DNA from: CAZNSX01 sp964575845
Lineage (GTDB): Bacteria > UBA8248 > CAZNSX01
Assembly: GCA_964575845.1 (NCBI GenBank)
Contig: CAZNSX010000003.1
Coordinates: 186,001 to 250,000, forward strand
DNA length: 64,000 nt
Reading direction: 5' to 3'
In this document: positions 51,390 through 60,443 of the stretch, one piece after another
Layout of the letters: every line of letters starts with the position of its first letter
How positions within the stretch are numbered: position 1 is the first letter of the stretch
Program-made: the position numbers and the translations under genes
The notes under the pieces: model-generated
What the model was told of the DNA's origin: nothing
Seen by the model: the letters and a program-made list of their open reading frames with translations, nothing else
Database searches by the model: none

Positions 51390-52934
51390 TCATCCCATTT
51401 GAATCTGGCGGTTCCTGTTGAAGATATGGTTAAGCTTCACCCAGCTCTTATGAAGGGCTCGGTATAGCGGAAAAGCGACCTTACTCTCCAGGAAAGGGCT
51501 TATCGAGTATAAGAGACGCGAAAGATAGTAAAGCCCGAAGAAAACCTCACGGCGAGGAAACTTTCTGTAGATATTGTACTCGTTTCTGCCGGTTGTCCGG
51601 AAGAAGCGCCGGATGGCCCGCTTCTGGGTGGCCGTGTACTTGAAGAAGTTAATTTCCAGAAGCTCCTCCTGGGGGCCAATCCCAGCAAGCTCTGCGCTCT
51701 GAAAAAGGGGCGGGTTCTCCTTGGGCAGGAACTCTTTCTTCAGCCACCAGTCGGTGAAGCCGAACTCTTCGTGATAACATCTGTAAATCTCTGAGCCGGG
51801 GTATGGTTTCACCAGACCCCAGATGCTGAACCGGTACGTGAAGGGGCGAACGCGCTCGATAGTCCTGAAGGTATTGGCCAGGTGCTTATCTGTTTCCCAG
51901 GGGAAGCCGATCATAAAGTTAGAGTTCACCTTGATGCCGGCCTCATGGGTCCACTCAGCCGCCTCTATCATTCTCTCCAGGGAGACATTCTTCTTGACGC
52001 GTTCTAGGGTTTCAGCGTCTCCGCTTTCAAAGCCATAGTAGATGAGGTGGCAGCCGGCCTCGTTCATGATCCTAAGGAGTTCTTTATCTATACAGTCGGC
52101 CCTCGTCTGGCACTCCCAGACGGGATGAAAGCCCTTCTCATTGATGATGAGCTCACAGAGCTCTTGCACCCTCTTCTTGTGGACGGTGAATACGTCGTCC
52201 TGGATCATGATGATGGGGACTTTGTATTTGTGCCAAAGATACTGCATCTCCAGCAAGGTATTAGCTGGGCTCCGAAAGCGGTAAACCTTACCTGAGCCGA
52301 TGTCAAAACGGGAGCAATATGTGCACTTGCCGAAACATCCGCGGCTCGAAACCATGATCCCAAAATTGCCCACATCTTTCTTTTCCTGCACATAGGCATC
52401 ATAGTCGAAGAAAGAGCGGTCGGGAAAGGGAAGAGTGTCGAGGTCGTTAATCAGCGGCCGAGGTCGATTATGAACGATGGAGCCGTCAGAGGTTTTGAAA
52501 CTCAGCCCCAGGATGCTCTCGGGAGACCTTTCCCCGCGGAAGTGGTGAAGGAGTTCGGCCACTGTGGCCTCTCCTTCCCCCTTTACCACAAAGTCTGCGC
52601 CCCGAACCAATGCCTCCTCGGGGCAAAGGGTTGGGTGAATCCCTCCAACGAAGATGGGCACTGATAACGGACGCAGGGCATCTATAACCTTATAAGCATA
52701 ATGGGCTACTGGGGTAAGAATGGAAAGGCCTATCGCATCGGGTTCAAACTCCCTGGCCTCGGCAATGACCTGGTTCAGGTTGCGAGGCTTATGCACAGCG
52801 TTTATATCTATGACCTTAACTTCACAGTCTAAGGCTTTAATTTGGCTAGCGATAAATGCCAGGCTCGTGGGGGGATAGAAATTGAAGCGGCCCTCTCCCC
52901 GCGGCAGGGAGGGGTTAATCAGCAGCACTTTCAT
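51390..52934 (-). CDS. Radical SAM protein with N-terminal B12-binding domain (paralogue 2)
   Basis: 514 residues from the ATG at 52934 (a GTG three codons earlier is possible). Same plan as paralogue 1: VLLINPSLP, VGGIHPTLCPEE and KGEGEATVAEL in the B12-type domain, no DxHxxG, then CFGKCTYC (Cys200, Cys204, Cys207), QDDVFTVHKKRVQEL, YGFESGDAETLERVKKNVS and NFMIGFPWE. The C-terminal part (KRAIRRFFRTTGRNEYNIYRKFPRRE) aligns with that of paralogue 1, so the duplication involved the full gene. 10 bp separate the two genes. Cytoplasmic enzyme using SAM and probably cobalamin. Confidence 0.9.
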   Translation of the reverse strand: MKVLLINPSLPRGEGRFNFYPPTSLAFIASQIKALDCEVKVIDINAVHKPRNLNQVIAEAREFEPDAIGLSILTPVAHYAYKVIDALRPLSVPIFVGGIHPTLCPEEALVRGADFVVKGEGEATVAELLHHFRGERSPESILGLSFKTSDGSIVHNRPRPLINDLDTLPFPDRSFFDYDAYVQEKKDVGNFGIMVSSRGCFGKCTYCSRFDIGSGKVYRFRSPANTLLEMQYLWHKYKVPIIMIQDDVFTVHKKRVQELCELIINEKGFHPVWECQTRADCIDKELLRIMNEAGCHLIYYGFESGDAETLERVKKNVSLERMIEAAEWTHEAGIKVNSNFMIGFPWETDKHLANTFRTIERVRPFTYRFSIWGLVKPYPGSEIYRCYHEEFGFTDWWLKKEFLPKENPPLFQSAELAGIGPQEELLEINFFKYTATQKRAIRRFFRTTGRNEYNIYRKFPRREVFFGLYYLSRLLYSISPFLESKVAFPLYRALHKSWVKLNHIFNRNRQIQMG

Positions 52935-53345
52935 CGAAGTCACTCACCCATACCACGAGAGCCGTTCTTACCCAAACTCGCCCTTCCCCAACGGCCTTTG
53001 ACAAGGTGCTCATTCACGGCTTGAGGCAAAAGGACCATCACACTTCAGGAATCCCTCCTATTCTATATTTGGGTAACCCGGTCGTCAACAACCCATTCTT
53101 GGCTCAAGCTTAAGGAATAGCCCGAGAGCTCATCTTGAGTCAGCGATGGACGCTTCCCCTTTCGCAGACACGCATAAAAGGATGAAAAAAACTCTTTCAA
53201 TCCATTTTCTTGCTCCCCTTTCCATTGGAAGGTAGAATAAAAGAGCTGCTAAACTTTTGGGTCGGGCTTGAGGAAGAGCCGAAGGGGAGTAAGGGTTTTT
53301 CCCGTGCGGCCATAATTTACCCGCCCGGAGGGGAGAGATAATCTC
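52935..53345. other. Divergent intergenic region
   Basis: About 410 bp between the divergent radical SAM and OmpA-domain genes. It holds the + strand promoter candidate at 53210-53238. No RNA gene or repeat is recognised. Confidence 0.45.
53210..53238 (+). promoter_or_regulatory. Candidate promoter of the OmpA-domain gene
   Basis: TTGCTC (53210-53215), 17-bp spacer, TAGAAT (53233-53238; 5 of 6 to consensus). The start would be about 100 nt before the ATG. Confidence 0.4.
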
Positions 53346-55154
53346 ATGTCCAAAGCGAGGCTCTGGATTGTCTTTACCATTGTAGCGGCTGCGCTCGCAG
53401 TGGGCCTGGGGGTCCAATCCCAGAGAAAGGCGAAGGAGAACCTCGCCCTGAAGGAGAAGCTTGCGCAGGTGGAGAAAGCGCAGGCCAAGCTCACCGGGGA
53501 GAAGGAGGAGCTCGCCCGTGCTCAAGAGGAGCGGAATAGGCTTGTCAGGGAGCTGGAGGAGCTTAAGGCCTCTTTAGAGAAGCGCGAGGCCGAGAGGGCT
53601 AGGGCCGAGGTCATCCCTCCCCTTGGAAAAGAAGTCGAGAAAAAGGAGCCCGAAGTCCGGGGTGAAAGGCTCTTGTTAGGGGAGGTGGCGAAGCTACGGG
53701 GCACCATCGAAAAAATCCACTCCAGCCTTTCAGAGCAGCTTGAGGAGCGCAAGGACTTAGCCGAGCAATTTGAGGCCTTTAGGGCGGAGCTCTCCCGGGT
53801 GGAGGATGCCCGGGACATCCTGGTGCAGGAGCGGGAGAGAGCCGAAGGAAAGTATGAGAAAGAGCTGGCGGCTCGAGAAACCTTGGAGCGGGAAAAAGCG
53901 CTTTTGGAAGAGCGCCACAGCCAGGAGTTGGTAGCCCTTCGTGCCTCCCTTGAGGGAGCGAAGGAGACCCTTTCCCGAGAGGAGAAGGCCCGGGAGGAGC
54001 TTTCAGGTGAGCTGGCGTCTCTGAAAGAGAAGCTCGAGGGGGCGGAGGAGGGACCAGAGAAGCTTCTCCGTGAGAAGGAGCTGGCGGAGGGCTTTCTGCG
54101 TCAGGAGCGAGAGGCGAGGGTGAGGCTCGAGCGTGAGAAGGCCGAGGCGGAGGAGCGCTACAGCCGGGAGAGGGCTCTCAGGGAGGCCCTGGAAAAAGAA
54201 AAGGAAAGCCGGGACCAGGAGCGCGAGGAGAGGCTCCGGGCTCTCGACTCAGCCCTCCAAAAGGCAACAAATGAACTCTCGCGACAGAGAGAGATGGGGA
54301 AGAATCTGGGTGCGAGGCTGGCTGGCCTCACGGCTCAACTTTCCAAGACCCGAGCTGCTCTGGGCAAACTGGAAGAGGAGAGGGCTACTGCTCAGGGCAT
54401 ATTGGAGAGGGAGCAGGCCTCCCGCAGGTCTCTCCTGAAGGAAAAGGAGGAATTGAAGCGGGCCTTTGGCCGCGAGCTCTCAGCGAGAAACTCTCTTGAA
54501 GAAAAACTGAGGGGACTCTCACAAGAGCTGGGTGAGACCCAGAAGTGGCTATCTGAGGCCAAAGTGTTGAGTGAGGAGCTGGCCTCCCAGAGCCGCTCCA
54601 AGACGCGTGAGGTGGCGTCCCTGCGAGAGGCCATGAGTGCTCTCAGGAAGGGCAAAGAGGAGGAGATAGCCCAGTTAAAGAAGGGTTATGAAAGGATGGT
54701 GGAAGAGCTCAAGGAGGAGCTCTCGCGGAAGGAGGTGGAAGTCAATGAGTTCAGAGATATGCTCTCTATCAGGATGCTGGACAGGGTGCTGTTCCGCTCG
54801 GGCCAGGTCCACATCACCCCCGAGGGAAGGCTCACCCTGAGGAAGGTGGCTAAACTTCTCAGAGAGCTCGAGGGTAAGAAGATTCTGGTTGAAGGGCATA
54901 CCGACAACATGCCCCTCAACCAGGAACTAAGAGAGCGATTCCCTTCGAACTGGGAGCTCTCCACAGCCCGTGCCAGTGCCGTGGCCCGCTATCTCCAGTG
55001 GCATGGCGTAGAGCCCGAGCGCTTTGTGGCTCTGGGCTACGGTCAATACCGCCCCTTAGCTTCAAACGATACCGAAGAAGGGCGGGCTCTTAACCGCCGG
55101 ATAGAGATAGTCGTCACCGACCTGCCCCTGAGGTCCGGGGAGAGCGCCCCCTGA
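53346..55154 (+). CDS. Coiled-coil protein with N-terminal membrane anchor and C-terminal OmpA-like domain
   Basis: 602 residues. Residues 7-24 form one membrane helix without a clear cleavage site. Residues from about 28 to 475 are a nearly uninterrupted coiled coil of Glu/Lys/Arg/Leu. The OmpA/MotB peptidoglycan-binding domain is at about 480-595: LFRSGQVHITPEGRLTLRKVA, LVEGHTDNMPLN, SNWELSTARASAVARYL, LGYGQYRPLASN and LNRRIEIVV. The order is that of MotB-like proteins, so it could link the inner membrane to the cell wall over a long distance. GGAGGGGAGAG precedes the ATG. Its last 41 bp overlap the convergent MFS gene. Partner proteins are not in the window. Confidence 0.9.
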   Translation: MSKARLWIVFTIVAAALAVGLGVQSQRKAKENLALKEKLAQVEKAQAKLTGEKEELARAQEERNRLVRELEELKASLEKREAERARAEVIPPLGKEVEKKEPEVRGERLLLGEVAKLRGTIEKIHSSLSEQLEERKDLAEQFEAFRAELSRVEDARDILVQERERAEGKYEKELAARETLEREKALLEERHSQELVALRASLEGAKETLSREEKAREELSGELASLKEKLEGAEEGPEKLLREKELAEGFLRQEREARVRLEREKAEAEERYSRERALREALEKEKESRDQEREERLRALDSALQKATNELSRQREMGKNLGARLAGLTAQLSKTRAALGKLEEERATAQGILEREQASRRSLLKEKEELKRAFGRELSARNSLEEKLRGLSQELGETQKWLSEAKVLSEELASQSRSKTREVASLREAMSALRKGKEEEIAQLKKGYERMVEELKEELSRKEVEVNEFRDMLSIRMLDRVLFRSGQVHITPEGRLTLRKVAKLLRELEGKKILVEGHTDNMPLNQELRERFPSNWELSTARASAVARYLQWHGVEPERFVALGYGQYRPLASNDTEEGRALNRRIEIVVTDLPLRSGESAP

Positions 55155-56358
55155 GGGCTTCCCTTCTTCCCGTCTCGGGAAGGGGTGCCACAGCGGCAAG
55201 GCTTGCCAGGGAGAGAAGTCCCAGGAAGAGGAGGGCGAGGTTGAAGTCCCCCGTGACATCGCGGAGGTAGCCTGTCAGAGAAGGTCCCAACACGCCCCCC
55301 ATATATCCCACCGACAGAACCAAACCGCCCGCCCGCCCTATGGCTTCCGCCTCCACGACCTCGGCTATGAGAAGCAGGCCGAAAACGAAGAGCAGATCTA
55401 AAGCTATCCCCGCCAACGCCAGGACAAACCCGTCAAGGTTCAGGGGGGTCCGGGGGAGAGCCAGGATGCAGGCGGCCGTGAGCAGAAATCCCAGGTAAAG
55501 AAAGGGCTTCCTTGAGCCGAGCCTGTCCGAGGCCAAAGGTGCCAGAAGCGTTGTCGGAATGGCCAAAAGGGTGATCAGGGAGGTCAGAAAGGAGGCCATG
55601 GGGATGCTGGCCCCCTTCTGGAGAAGAATTTCCGGGAGCCATCCCGCCAACGCGTAGAAGAGCATGACGCCAGAAGCAAACACACCGCAAAGAAGCCATA
55701 CCCTCCCTCTCCTCCAGACGGGCACCAGGGGAATGGGATCTGATGTAATCTCCTCCCGGAGGATGGGCTCGCGCATCAATCCCCACCAATATAGAATTGC
55801 GAGGCCGGCCAGGGCTGACCAGAGGAAAAGGGAGCCCCGCCAGCTCCCCGCCACGGGGAAAATGACCGTCATGGTGGCCCCTAGGCCCGCCGCCGCGCCC
55901 ATGTTGATACCCACTGTGTACATGGCTGTACCCTTTGTGGCCATGTCCTGCGGGAGGGAGCTGCCGACAAGCTTGGGAAGGGTAGGGTAGATGAGGCCCA
56001 CGCCTGCTCCCATGAGGCAGGTGAAGAGAAATATGGAGGTAAAGCCTCCGGCCAAGCCCCGCATGGAGCCGGAAGCGGCCGCCAGGATAATTCCCAGGCC
56101 TGCTGTGGCGTGAGGTCCGAGGTGGTCGGCCAGGAGCCCCGCCGGGACCGCCGATAGGGCTAGGAGGAAGATGGGAGCTGAGAGCAGGAAGCCGGCCTGG
56201 GAATAACTGAGGGCGAGCTCCCGCTGGATGAGACCGAGCATGGGCGGGAGAGAGAGGACGAGGGCGAACATGAAGAAGCCCAGCAGCCAGGCACCCACAA
56301 GAAGGGAACGGCTGCCGGGCCCTGAGTTCATCCCCCTATCCCGCCGCCCTGACTTCAC
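55114..56358 (-). CDS. Major facilitator superfamily (MFS) transporter, NarK/CynX-like size
   Basis: 414 residues with 12 predicted hydrophobic segments. Segment 2-3 loop LLADHLGPHATAGLG, the MGAGVGLIYPTLPKLVG stretch and a second-half loop LASDRLGSRKPFLYLG match MFS carriers of about 400 residues. It starts 79 bp downstream of the molybdenum hydroxylase large subunit on the same strand, so it may import or export that enzyme's substrate or product (inference). The stop lies inside the 3' end of the convergent OmpA-domain gene. Substrate unknown. Confidence 0.88.
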   Translation of the reverse strand: MKSGRRDRGMNSGPGSRSLLVGAWLLGFFMFALVLSLPPMLGLIQRELALSYSQAGFLLSAPIFLLALSAVPAGLLADHLGPHATAGLGIILAAASGSMRGLAGGFTSIFLFTCLMGAGVGLIYPTLPKLVGSSLPQDMATKGTAMYTVGINMGAAAGLGATMTVIFPVAGSWRGSLFLWSALAGLAILYWWGLMREPILREEITSDPIPLVPVWRRGRVWLLCGVFASGVMLFYALAGWLPEILLQKGASIPMASFLTSLITLLAIPTTLLAPLASDRLGSRKPFLYLGFLLTAACILALPRTPLNLDGFVLALAGIALDLLFVFGLLLIAEVVEAEAIGRAGGLVLSVGYMGGVLGPSLTGYLRDVTGDFNLALLFLGLLSLASLAAVAPLPETGRREALRGRSPRTSGAGR

Positions 56359-56437
56359 TGCTCTTGAGGAGACGGTTCCCTGAGGCGGGCCTCGAGGTTA
56401 GTCCAAATGTTTGCGGCGAAGTCATCGGCCGGCTGCC

Positions 56438-58804
56438 TCAGCTTTCGCTTTTTCCCCCGAGGGCGCACAAGACTCTCTCGCGGGTTATGGGGAGGTCTTT
56501 AAGGCGGACCCCGGTGGCGTCATAGATGGCATTGGCGATAGCAGGGGCCGTGGCGATGAGCACGCACTCCCCTAAGCCCTTTGCTCCATAAGGGCCATCC
56601 CTGTGGGGCGCCTCGACTATAAGGGCGTGGGTGCCTCCGAGCTCGGGCATCTCCGTGGCCGTTGGAATCTTATATCCTATGAAGTTAGGGTTCAAAACCT
56701 GACCCCGCTCAAGGACCATCTCTTCAAAGAGCACGCTTCCTATGCCCATGCTCAAAGCGCCGCCCTCTATCTGAGCCATGGCGTTAAGGGGATTTATGGC
56801 CTTCCCGATATCTATGGCTGAGACGAACCTGAGGACTCTCACCCGCCCCGTCTCAACGTTAACCTCCACCTCCGCCCCCTGAGCGGAATGGATATAAAAG
56901 GCGGTGGTCCTTCCGAGCTTTTTCTCAACTATCTGTCCCGTATCGCGGTCCAAGATGTCCGCTCTCTGGTACCAGGTGGCTTTTCCCAGGAACTCTCCCC
57001 CTTCCTCGAGAAAGACCCCGGCATAGATCATTGGAGTAAAGAGCTCCCCCACCCTGAGGGAGCGCTCCGGCGCTCCCCGGACAAAGACCCTGCCGTCCTT
57101 TATGGCGAGGTCCTCAGGACTCGCCTCAAGCCGCTCGGCCACCTTCTGAAAGACTTGCTCCCTGGCATCCTGGCAGGCCAGGCGGATGGCGTTTCCAGTG
57201 TTATAGGTCTGGCGGCTTGAGATGGCGCCGTGGTCGGCCGGGGTGATGGCGGTGTCGGTGGAGACGATCTTCACCTTGTCCTTCACTTTCTCCATGGGGA
57301 TACCGAACTCTTCGGCTGCGACCTGGCTCCACACGGTGTGGGCCCCCTGGCCGAGGTCTATGGCGCTCGTCCTCACTTCGATGCTCTCGTCATCGTGCAC
57401 CTTCACGATGGCGGACGCCGCGGTGGGTGCCAGGCTGTATTTGTTTCCGCAGGCGATGCCCTTTCCCCGCCGCCATGGCCCCGCGCCGGGCGTTGAGGGC
57501 TTCCCGAGCTCAATGGCGGCCGCCACCTTCTCCAGGCACTCCGCCGTGCCCACGCTGTGCATCTCCTCCCCCAGGACGTTCTCATCACCTTCCTGGTAGG
57601 CATTCTTAAGTCTGAACTCCAGGGGGTCCAGGCCCAGCCGCCTCGCCATGATGTCCATGGCGGACTCAAGCGGCCACATGGCCTGAGCGTTTCCAAAGCC
57701 CCGGAAGGCGGAGGAAATAGGCTGATTGGTGTAGGCACCATAGGAGTCGAGCTTGAGGGTTGGAACCTTGTAGGTGCCGCAGATGGCGAAGCACCCGTTT
57801 CTTATCACAAGGTAGCCAGTTTCAGAATAGGCGCCTCCATTCAGGATGATCTTGACCTCAAGGGCGGTGAGCTTCCCCTCCCGCGTGGCCCCGAGCTTGA
57901 TGTAGCTCTCGGAGGGGTGGCGGACGTCTGTGCCGATGAACTCCTCCTCCCGCGTTAGGACCACCTTCACGGGCCGGGCGCTCTTCATGGCCAGGGCTAC
58001 GGCTATGGGCTCCGCCTTCATCTCGCACTTTCCGCCGTAGCCCCCGCCCACGTGGCGGGGGATAATGATTCGGACCTTCGAAGGGGGTATCCCAAAAGCA
58101 TCGCAGAGCTGGTCTCTAACCATGAAGGGCGTCTGGTTGGACGTCCAGACGGTTATGTTTCCCTCGATATCCACCTGCGCCACGGCGTTATGGGGTTCCA
58201 TGGCGCAGTGGGCGATCATGGCGCTCGTGAACTCTTCCTCAACGACCTCATCCGCCTCCCGGAAGCCCTGTTCCAGATCGCCCCGGCGCACCCTGAAATA
58301 ATTACAGAGATTAGGCATCTCCACGTCGGTTCGGGCCGGGACCACATGGGTGCGCTTGTAGGTGGAGAGTTCCTCATGCAGGATGGCGGGAGGGTCAGGC
58401 CTGAGAGCCTCCTCCGCGTCAAAAACGGCCGGGAGCTCCTCGTACTCCACCTCGACGAGCTCGAGCGCTTCTTCAGCTATATCTTCGTTCTCAGCCGCCA
58501 CGGCCGCCACCGGGTCCCCGATGTAGCGCACCTTGTCCTTTGCCAAAAAATACTGGTCGTTTATGCCCGCGCCGTGGCGGGCTTTAACGTCAGCCCCGGT
58601 GGCCACTGCCACTACCCCCGAGAGAGCCTCGGCCTTTGAGGTATCGACCCTCAGGATCCGGGCGTGCGCGTAAGGGCTCCTCAGAATCTTTCCCCAGAGC
58701 ATGCGGGGGAGTTCAAGGTCCGTGGTGAAGGTGGCCTTGCCTGTCACCTTCTCGATGCCGTCAACCCTGGGCAGGGATTTTCCAACGACATTCAGGGCTT
58801 CCAT
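56438..58804 (-). CDS. Molybdenum hydroxylase (xanthine dehydrogenase family), molybdopterin-binding large subunit
   Basis: 788 residues from the ATG at 58804, chosen because AAGGAG is 8 nt before it; a GTG three codons earlier has no room for a ribosome site. VGKSLPRVDGIEKVTGKATFTTD, the Mo-pterin contacts HVGGGYGGKCEMKAEP, SAFRGFGNAQAMWPLES, GQGAHTVWSQVAAEEFG and the base Glu (about 746) in YGAKGLGE are those of the family that includes aldehyde, xanthine and nicotinate oxidoreductases and CO dehydrogenase. The AYxCSFR loop of true CO dehydrogenase is absent, so CO is unlikely. It hydroxylates a carbon next to N or an aldehyde using water. Substrate unknown. Confidence 0.92.
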   Translation of the reverse strand: MEALNVVGKSLPRVDGIEKVTGKATFTTDLELPRMLWGKILRSPYAHARILRVDTSKAEALSGVVAVATGADVKARHGAGINDQYFLAKDKVRYIGDPVAAVAAENEDIAEEALELVEVEYEELPAVFDAEEALRPDPPAILHEELSTYKRTHVVPARTDVEMPNLCNYFRVRRGDLEQGFREADEVVEEEFTSAMIAHCAMEPHNAVAQVDIEGNITVWTSNQTPFMVRDQLCDAFGIPPSKVRIIIPRHVGGGYGGKCEMKAEPIAVALAMKSARPVKVVLTREEEFIGTDVRHPSESYIKLGATREGKLTALEVKIILNGGAYSETGYLVIRNGCFAICGTYKVPTLKLDSYGAYTNQPISSAFRGFGNAQAMWPLESAMDIMARRLGLDPLEFRLKNAYQEGDENVLGEEMHSVGTAECLEKVAAAIELGKPSTPGAGPWRRGKGIACGNKYSLAPTAASAIVKVHDDESIEVRTSAIDLGQGAHTVWSQVAAEEFGIPMEKVKDKVKIVSTDTAITPADHGAISSRQTYNTGNAIRLACQDAREQVFQKVAERLEASPEDLAIKDGRVFVRGAPERSLRVGELFTPMIYAGVFLEEGGEFLGKATWYQRADILDRDTGQIVEKKLGRTTAFYIHSAQGAEVEVNVETGRVRVLRFVSAIDIGKAINPLNAMAQIEGGALSMGIGSVLFEEMVLERGQVLNPNFIGYKIPTATEMPELGGTHALIVEAPHRDGPYGAKGLGECVLIATAPAIANAIYDATGVRLKDLPITRERVLCALGGKSES

Positions 58805-58816
58805 GTATTTCACTCC

Positions 58817-59278
58817 TTATGACCCGGCCACATGCAGGATGGCCTCCACTATTCTCACATAGCCTGTGCACCGGCAGATATTCCCCGAGATGGCCCTGCG
58901 CACCTCGGCCTCAGTGGGCCTGGGGTTCTCATCCAGAAGGGCCTTGGCGGCAAGAATCATCCCCGGTGTGCAGTAGCCGCATTGCACAGCACCCTTTTCA
59001 TGAAAAGCCTCCTGGAGGGGATGAAGCCTCCCGTCGCCGGAAAGGCCCTCGATCGTGAGCACATCCTTTCCCTTACCCTGAAGTGCAAGCACAAGACATG
59101 ATTTTACCGCCTTCCCATCCAGGAGCACTGTGCACGCGCCGCAGGCACCCACCTCGCAGCTCTTCTTTGTGCCCATGAGGCCCAAGTCCTGGCGGATGAG
59201 CTCAAGAAGGGTCTTGCGCGCCTCCACCTCCAGCCGGTAGCTTCGGCCGTTGACCTTGAGCTCCATTGGGTATCGCAT
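58817..59278 (-). CDS. Molybdenum hydroxylase, two-[2Fe-2S] small subunit
   Basis: 153 residues. The plant-type cluster is bound by Cys41, Cys46, Cys49 and Cys61 (CEVGACGACTVLLDGKAVKSC split across these), and the second cluster by Cys100, Cys103, Cys135 and Cys137 (CGYCTPGM and ICRCTGY). Length and motifs match CoxS/XdhC-type subunits. It carries electrons from the molybdenum site to the FAD subunit. 20 bp after the FAD gene and 12 bp before the large subunit gene. Confidence 0.95.
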   Translation of the reverse strand: MRYPMELKVNGRSYRLEVEARKTLLELIRQDLGLMGTKKSCEVGACGACTVLLDGKAVKSCLVLALQGKGKDVLTIEGLSGDGRLHPLQEAFHEKGAVQCGYCTPGMILAAKALLDENPRPTEAEVRRAISGNICRCTGYVRIVEAILHVAGS

Positions 59279-59298
59279 GAGTTTGCTCTCCAGAGAAC

Positions 59299-60168
59299 TT
59301 ATGATTTCTCGGCGAGCCCAAGGGCTTGCCGGAGGCCCTCAAAGGTGAGAACTCGGGCCAGCCCTCTTTTATAGCCCTCGGAGAAAGAGAGCTCTGATGG
59401 GGGGAATATCTCCTCTGAGACGGCCTGGGCCGCCTCTTTGAAGAGCTCCTCCCCAGACCTCTCTCCCTGGAGCAAGCTCTCAGCGCGGCTCGCCCTCAAG
59501 GGCGTGGGGCCGGCCGACGCCAGGGCAATCCGTGCCGTCTTCAGCTCCCCTCCCTTGGCATCGAGGGTGAGCCTCACAGCAACCCCTAAGATAGCCATAT
59601 CTCCGGCACGGACGGATTCCTTAAGATAGACAGCACCCGTACCAGGAGGGAGGGGTTCCAGAGATATCTCCTCGATGAGCTCGTCAGGTTCCAAGGCTGT
59701 CTCATAGAAGTCCTTAAAGAACTCCTCCAGGGGAATTACCCTTTTCCCGCCAAGTCCTTCTACGTGCACCCTTGCATCAAGCACCATCAAGGCAGGGGCC
59801 GGGTCTCCGGCCGGGTCGGCATGGGCAAGACTCCCGCCAAGAGTCCCCAGGTTCCTTATCTGAACCGACCCCAACTCTCCCGCCATCTGGGCCAGAATGG
59901 GGTAGCGCTCCCTTATCAAGGGCGAGAGCTCAAGGCTTCTGTGAGGGGTCAGGGCGCCGATGCGAAGCCCCCCCTTGTCCTCCTGTCTAATATAGTCGAG
60001 TTCTGAAAGGGCCGATAGGTTCACAAGGCAGGAGGGCGTGTAGAGCCTCTGCTTCATGAGGGGGATGAGAGACTGCCCTCCTGCAATGGCCTTTGAGCCC
60101 TCACGCTCCGCAAGCAAGCGGCAGGCCTCGGGGAGAGAGCCAGGCTCTTGGAACTCGAAGTTCTTCAT
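59299..60168 (-). CDS. Molybdenum hydroxylase, FAD-binding medium subunit
   Basis: 289 residues of the CoxM type. FAD-binding blocks are AGGQSLIPLMKQRL (residues 29-42) and NLGTLGGSLAHADPAGD (107-121 region), plus the C-terminal CO-dehydrogenase flavoprotein domain. There is no 4Fe-4S insert, which argues against 4-hydroxybenzoyl-CoA reductase. It is the first gene of the operon; GGAGGGC lies before the ATG, and a 275-bp divergent gap separates it from the second liv system. Confidence 0.93.
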   Translation of the reverse strand: MKNFEFQEPGSLPEACRLLAEREGSKAIAGGQSLIPLMKQRLYTPSCLVNLSALSELDYIRQEDKGGLRIGALTPHRSLELSPLIRERYPILAQMAGELGSVQIRNLGTLGGSLAHADPAGDPAPALMVLDARVHVEGLGGKRVIPLEEFFKDFYETALEPDELIEEISLEPLPPGTGAVYLKESVRAGDMAILGVAVRLTLDAKGGELKTARIALASAGPTPLRASRAESLLQGERSGEELFKEAAQAVSEEIFPPSELSFSEGYKRGLARVLTFEGLRQALGLAEKS

Positions 60169-60351
60169 GGCCCTTTGCCCTCCGGGTTATAACATTGAGC
60201 ATCGGTGAAGGGGTACAATCCATGAGCTTCCAGAGGAGCCAGGCTCAGCGAGAGGATGATAAAGAAAGAGCCCTAATATGTCAACAAGGGGAGCTTCGCC
60301 CCTTAACCCCGTTTAAGTGTGGAAGCGTGGGTCCAGTAGGCTAAAAAAACT

Positions 60352-60385
60352 TTGACAGTGCCTCTTTGCATGTGCTACCTAAATA
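60352..60385 (+). promoter_or_regulatory. Candidate promoter upstream of the second livK
   Basis: A perfect TTGACA at 60352-60357 lies 87 bp before the start codon. The -10 region around 60375-60385 (CTACCTAAATA) has no good TATAAT match, so only the -35 is supported. Confidence 0.3.
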
Positions 60386-60443
60386 TTCTCTTTCGAGGCC
60401 TTTCTTGTCTCCTCTCAAACCTCAAGCTTAGGGGGAATAGGGC

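Noticed and set aside
49820..52934. Classical cobalamin His motif (DxHxxG) in the radical SAM pair
   Set aside because: Not present in either protein. Many B12-domain radical SAM enzymes lack it, so cobalamin binding remains likely but is not proven by a motif.
56438..60168. Aerobic CO dehydrogenase (coxMSL)
   Set aside because: Subunit order and sizes fit, but the large subunit has SAFRGFGNA where form I CO dehydrogenase has the Cys-containing CSFR loop.
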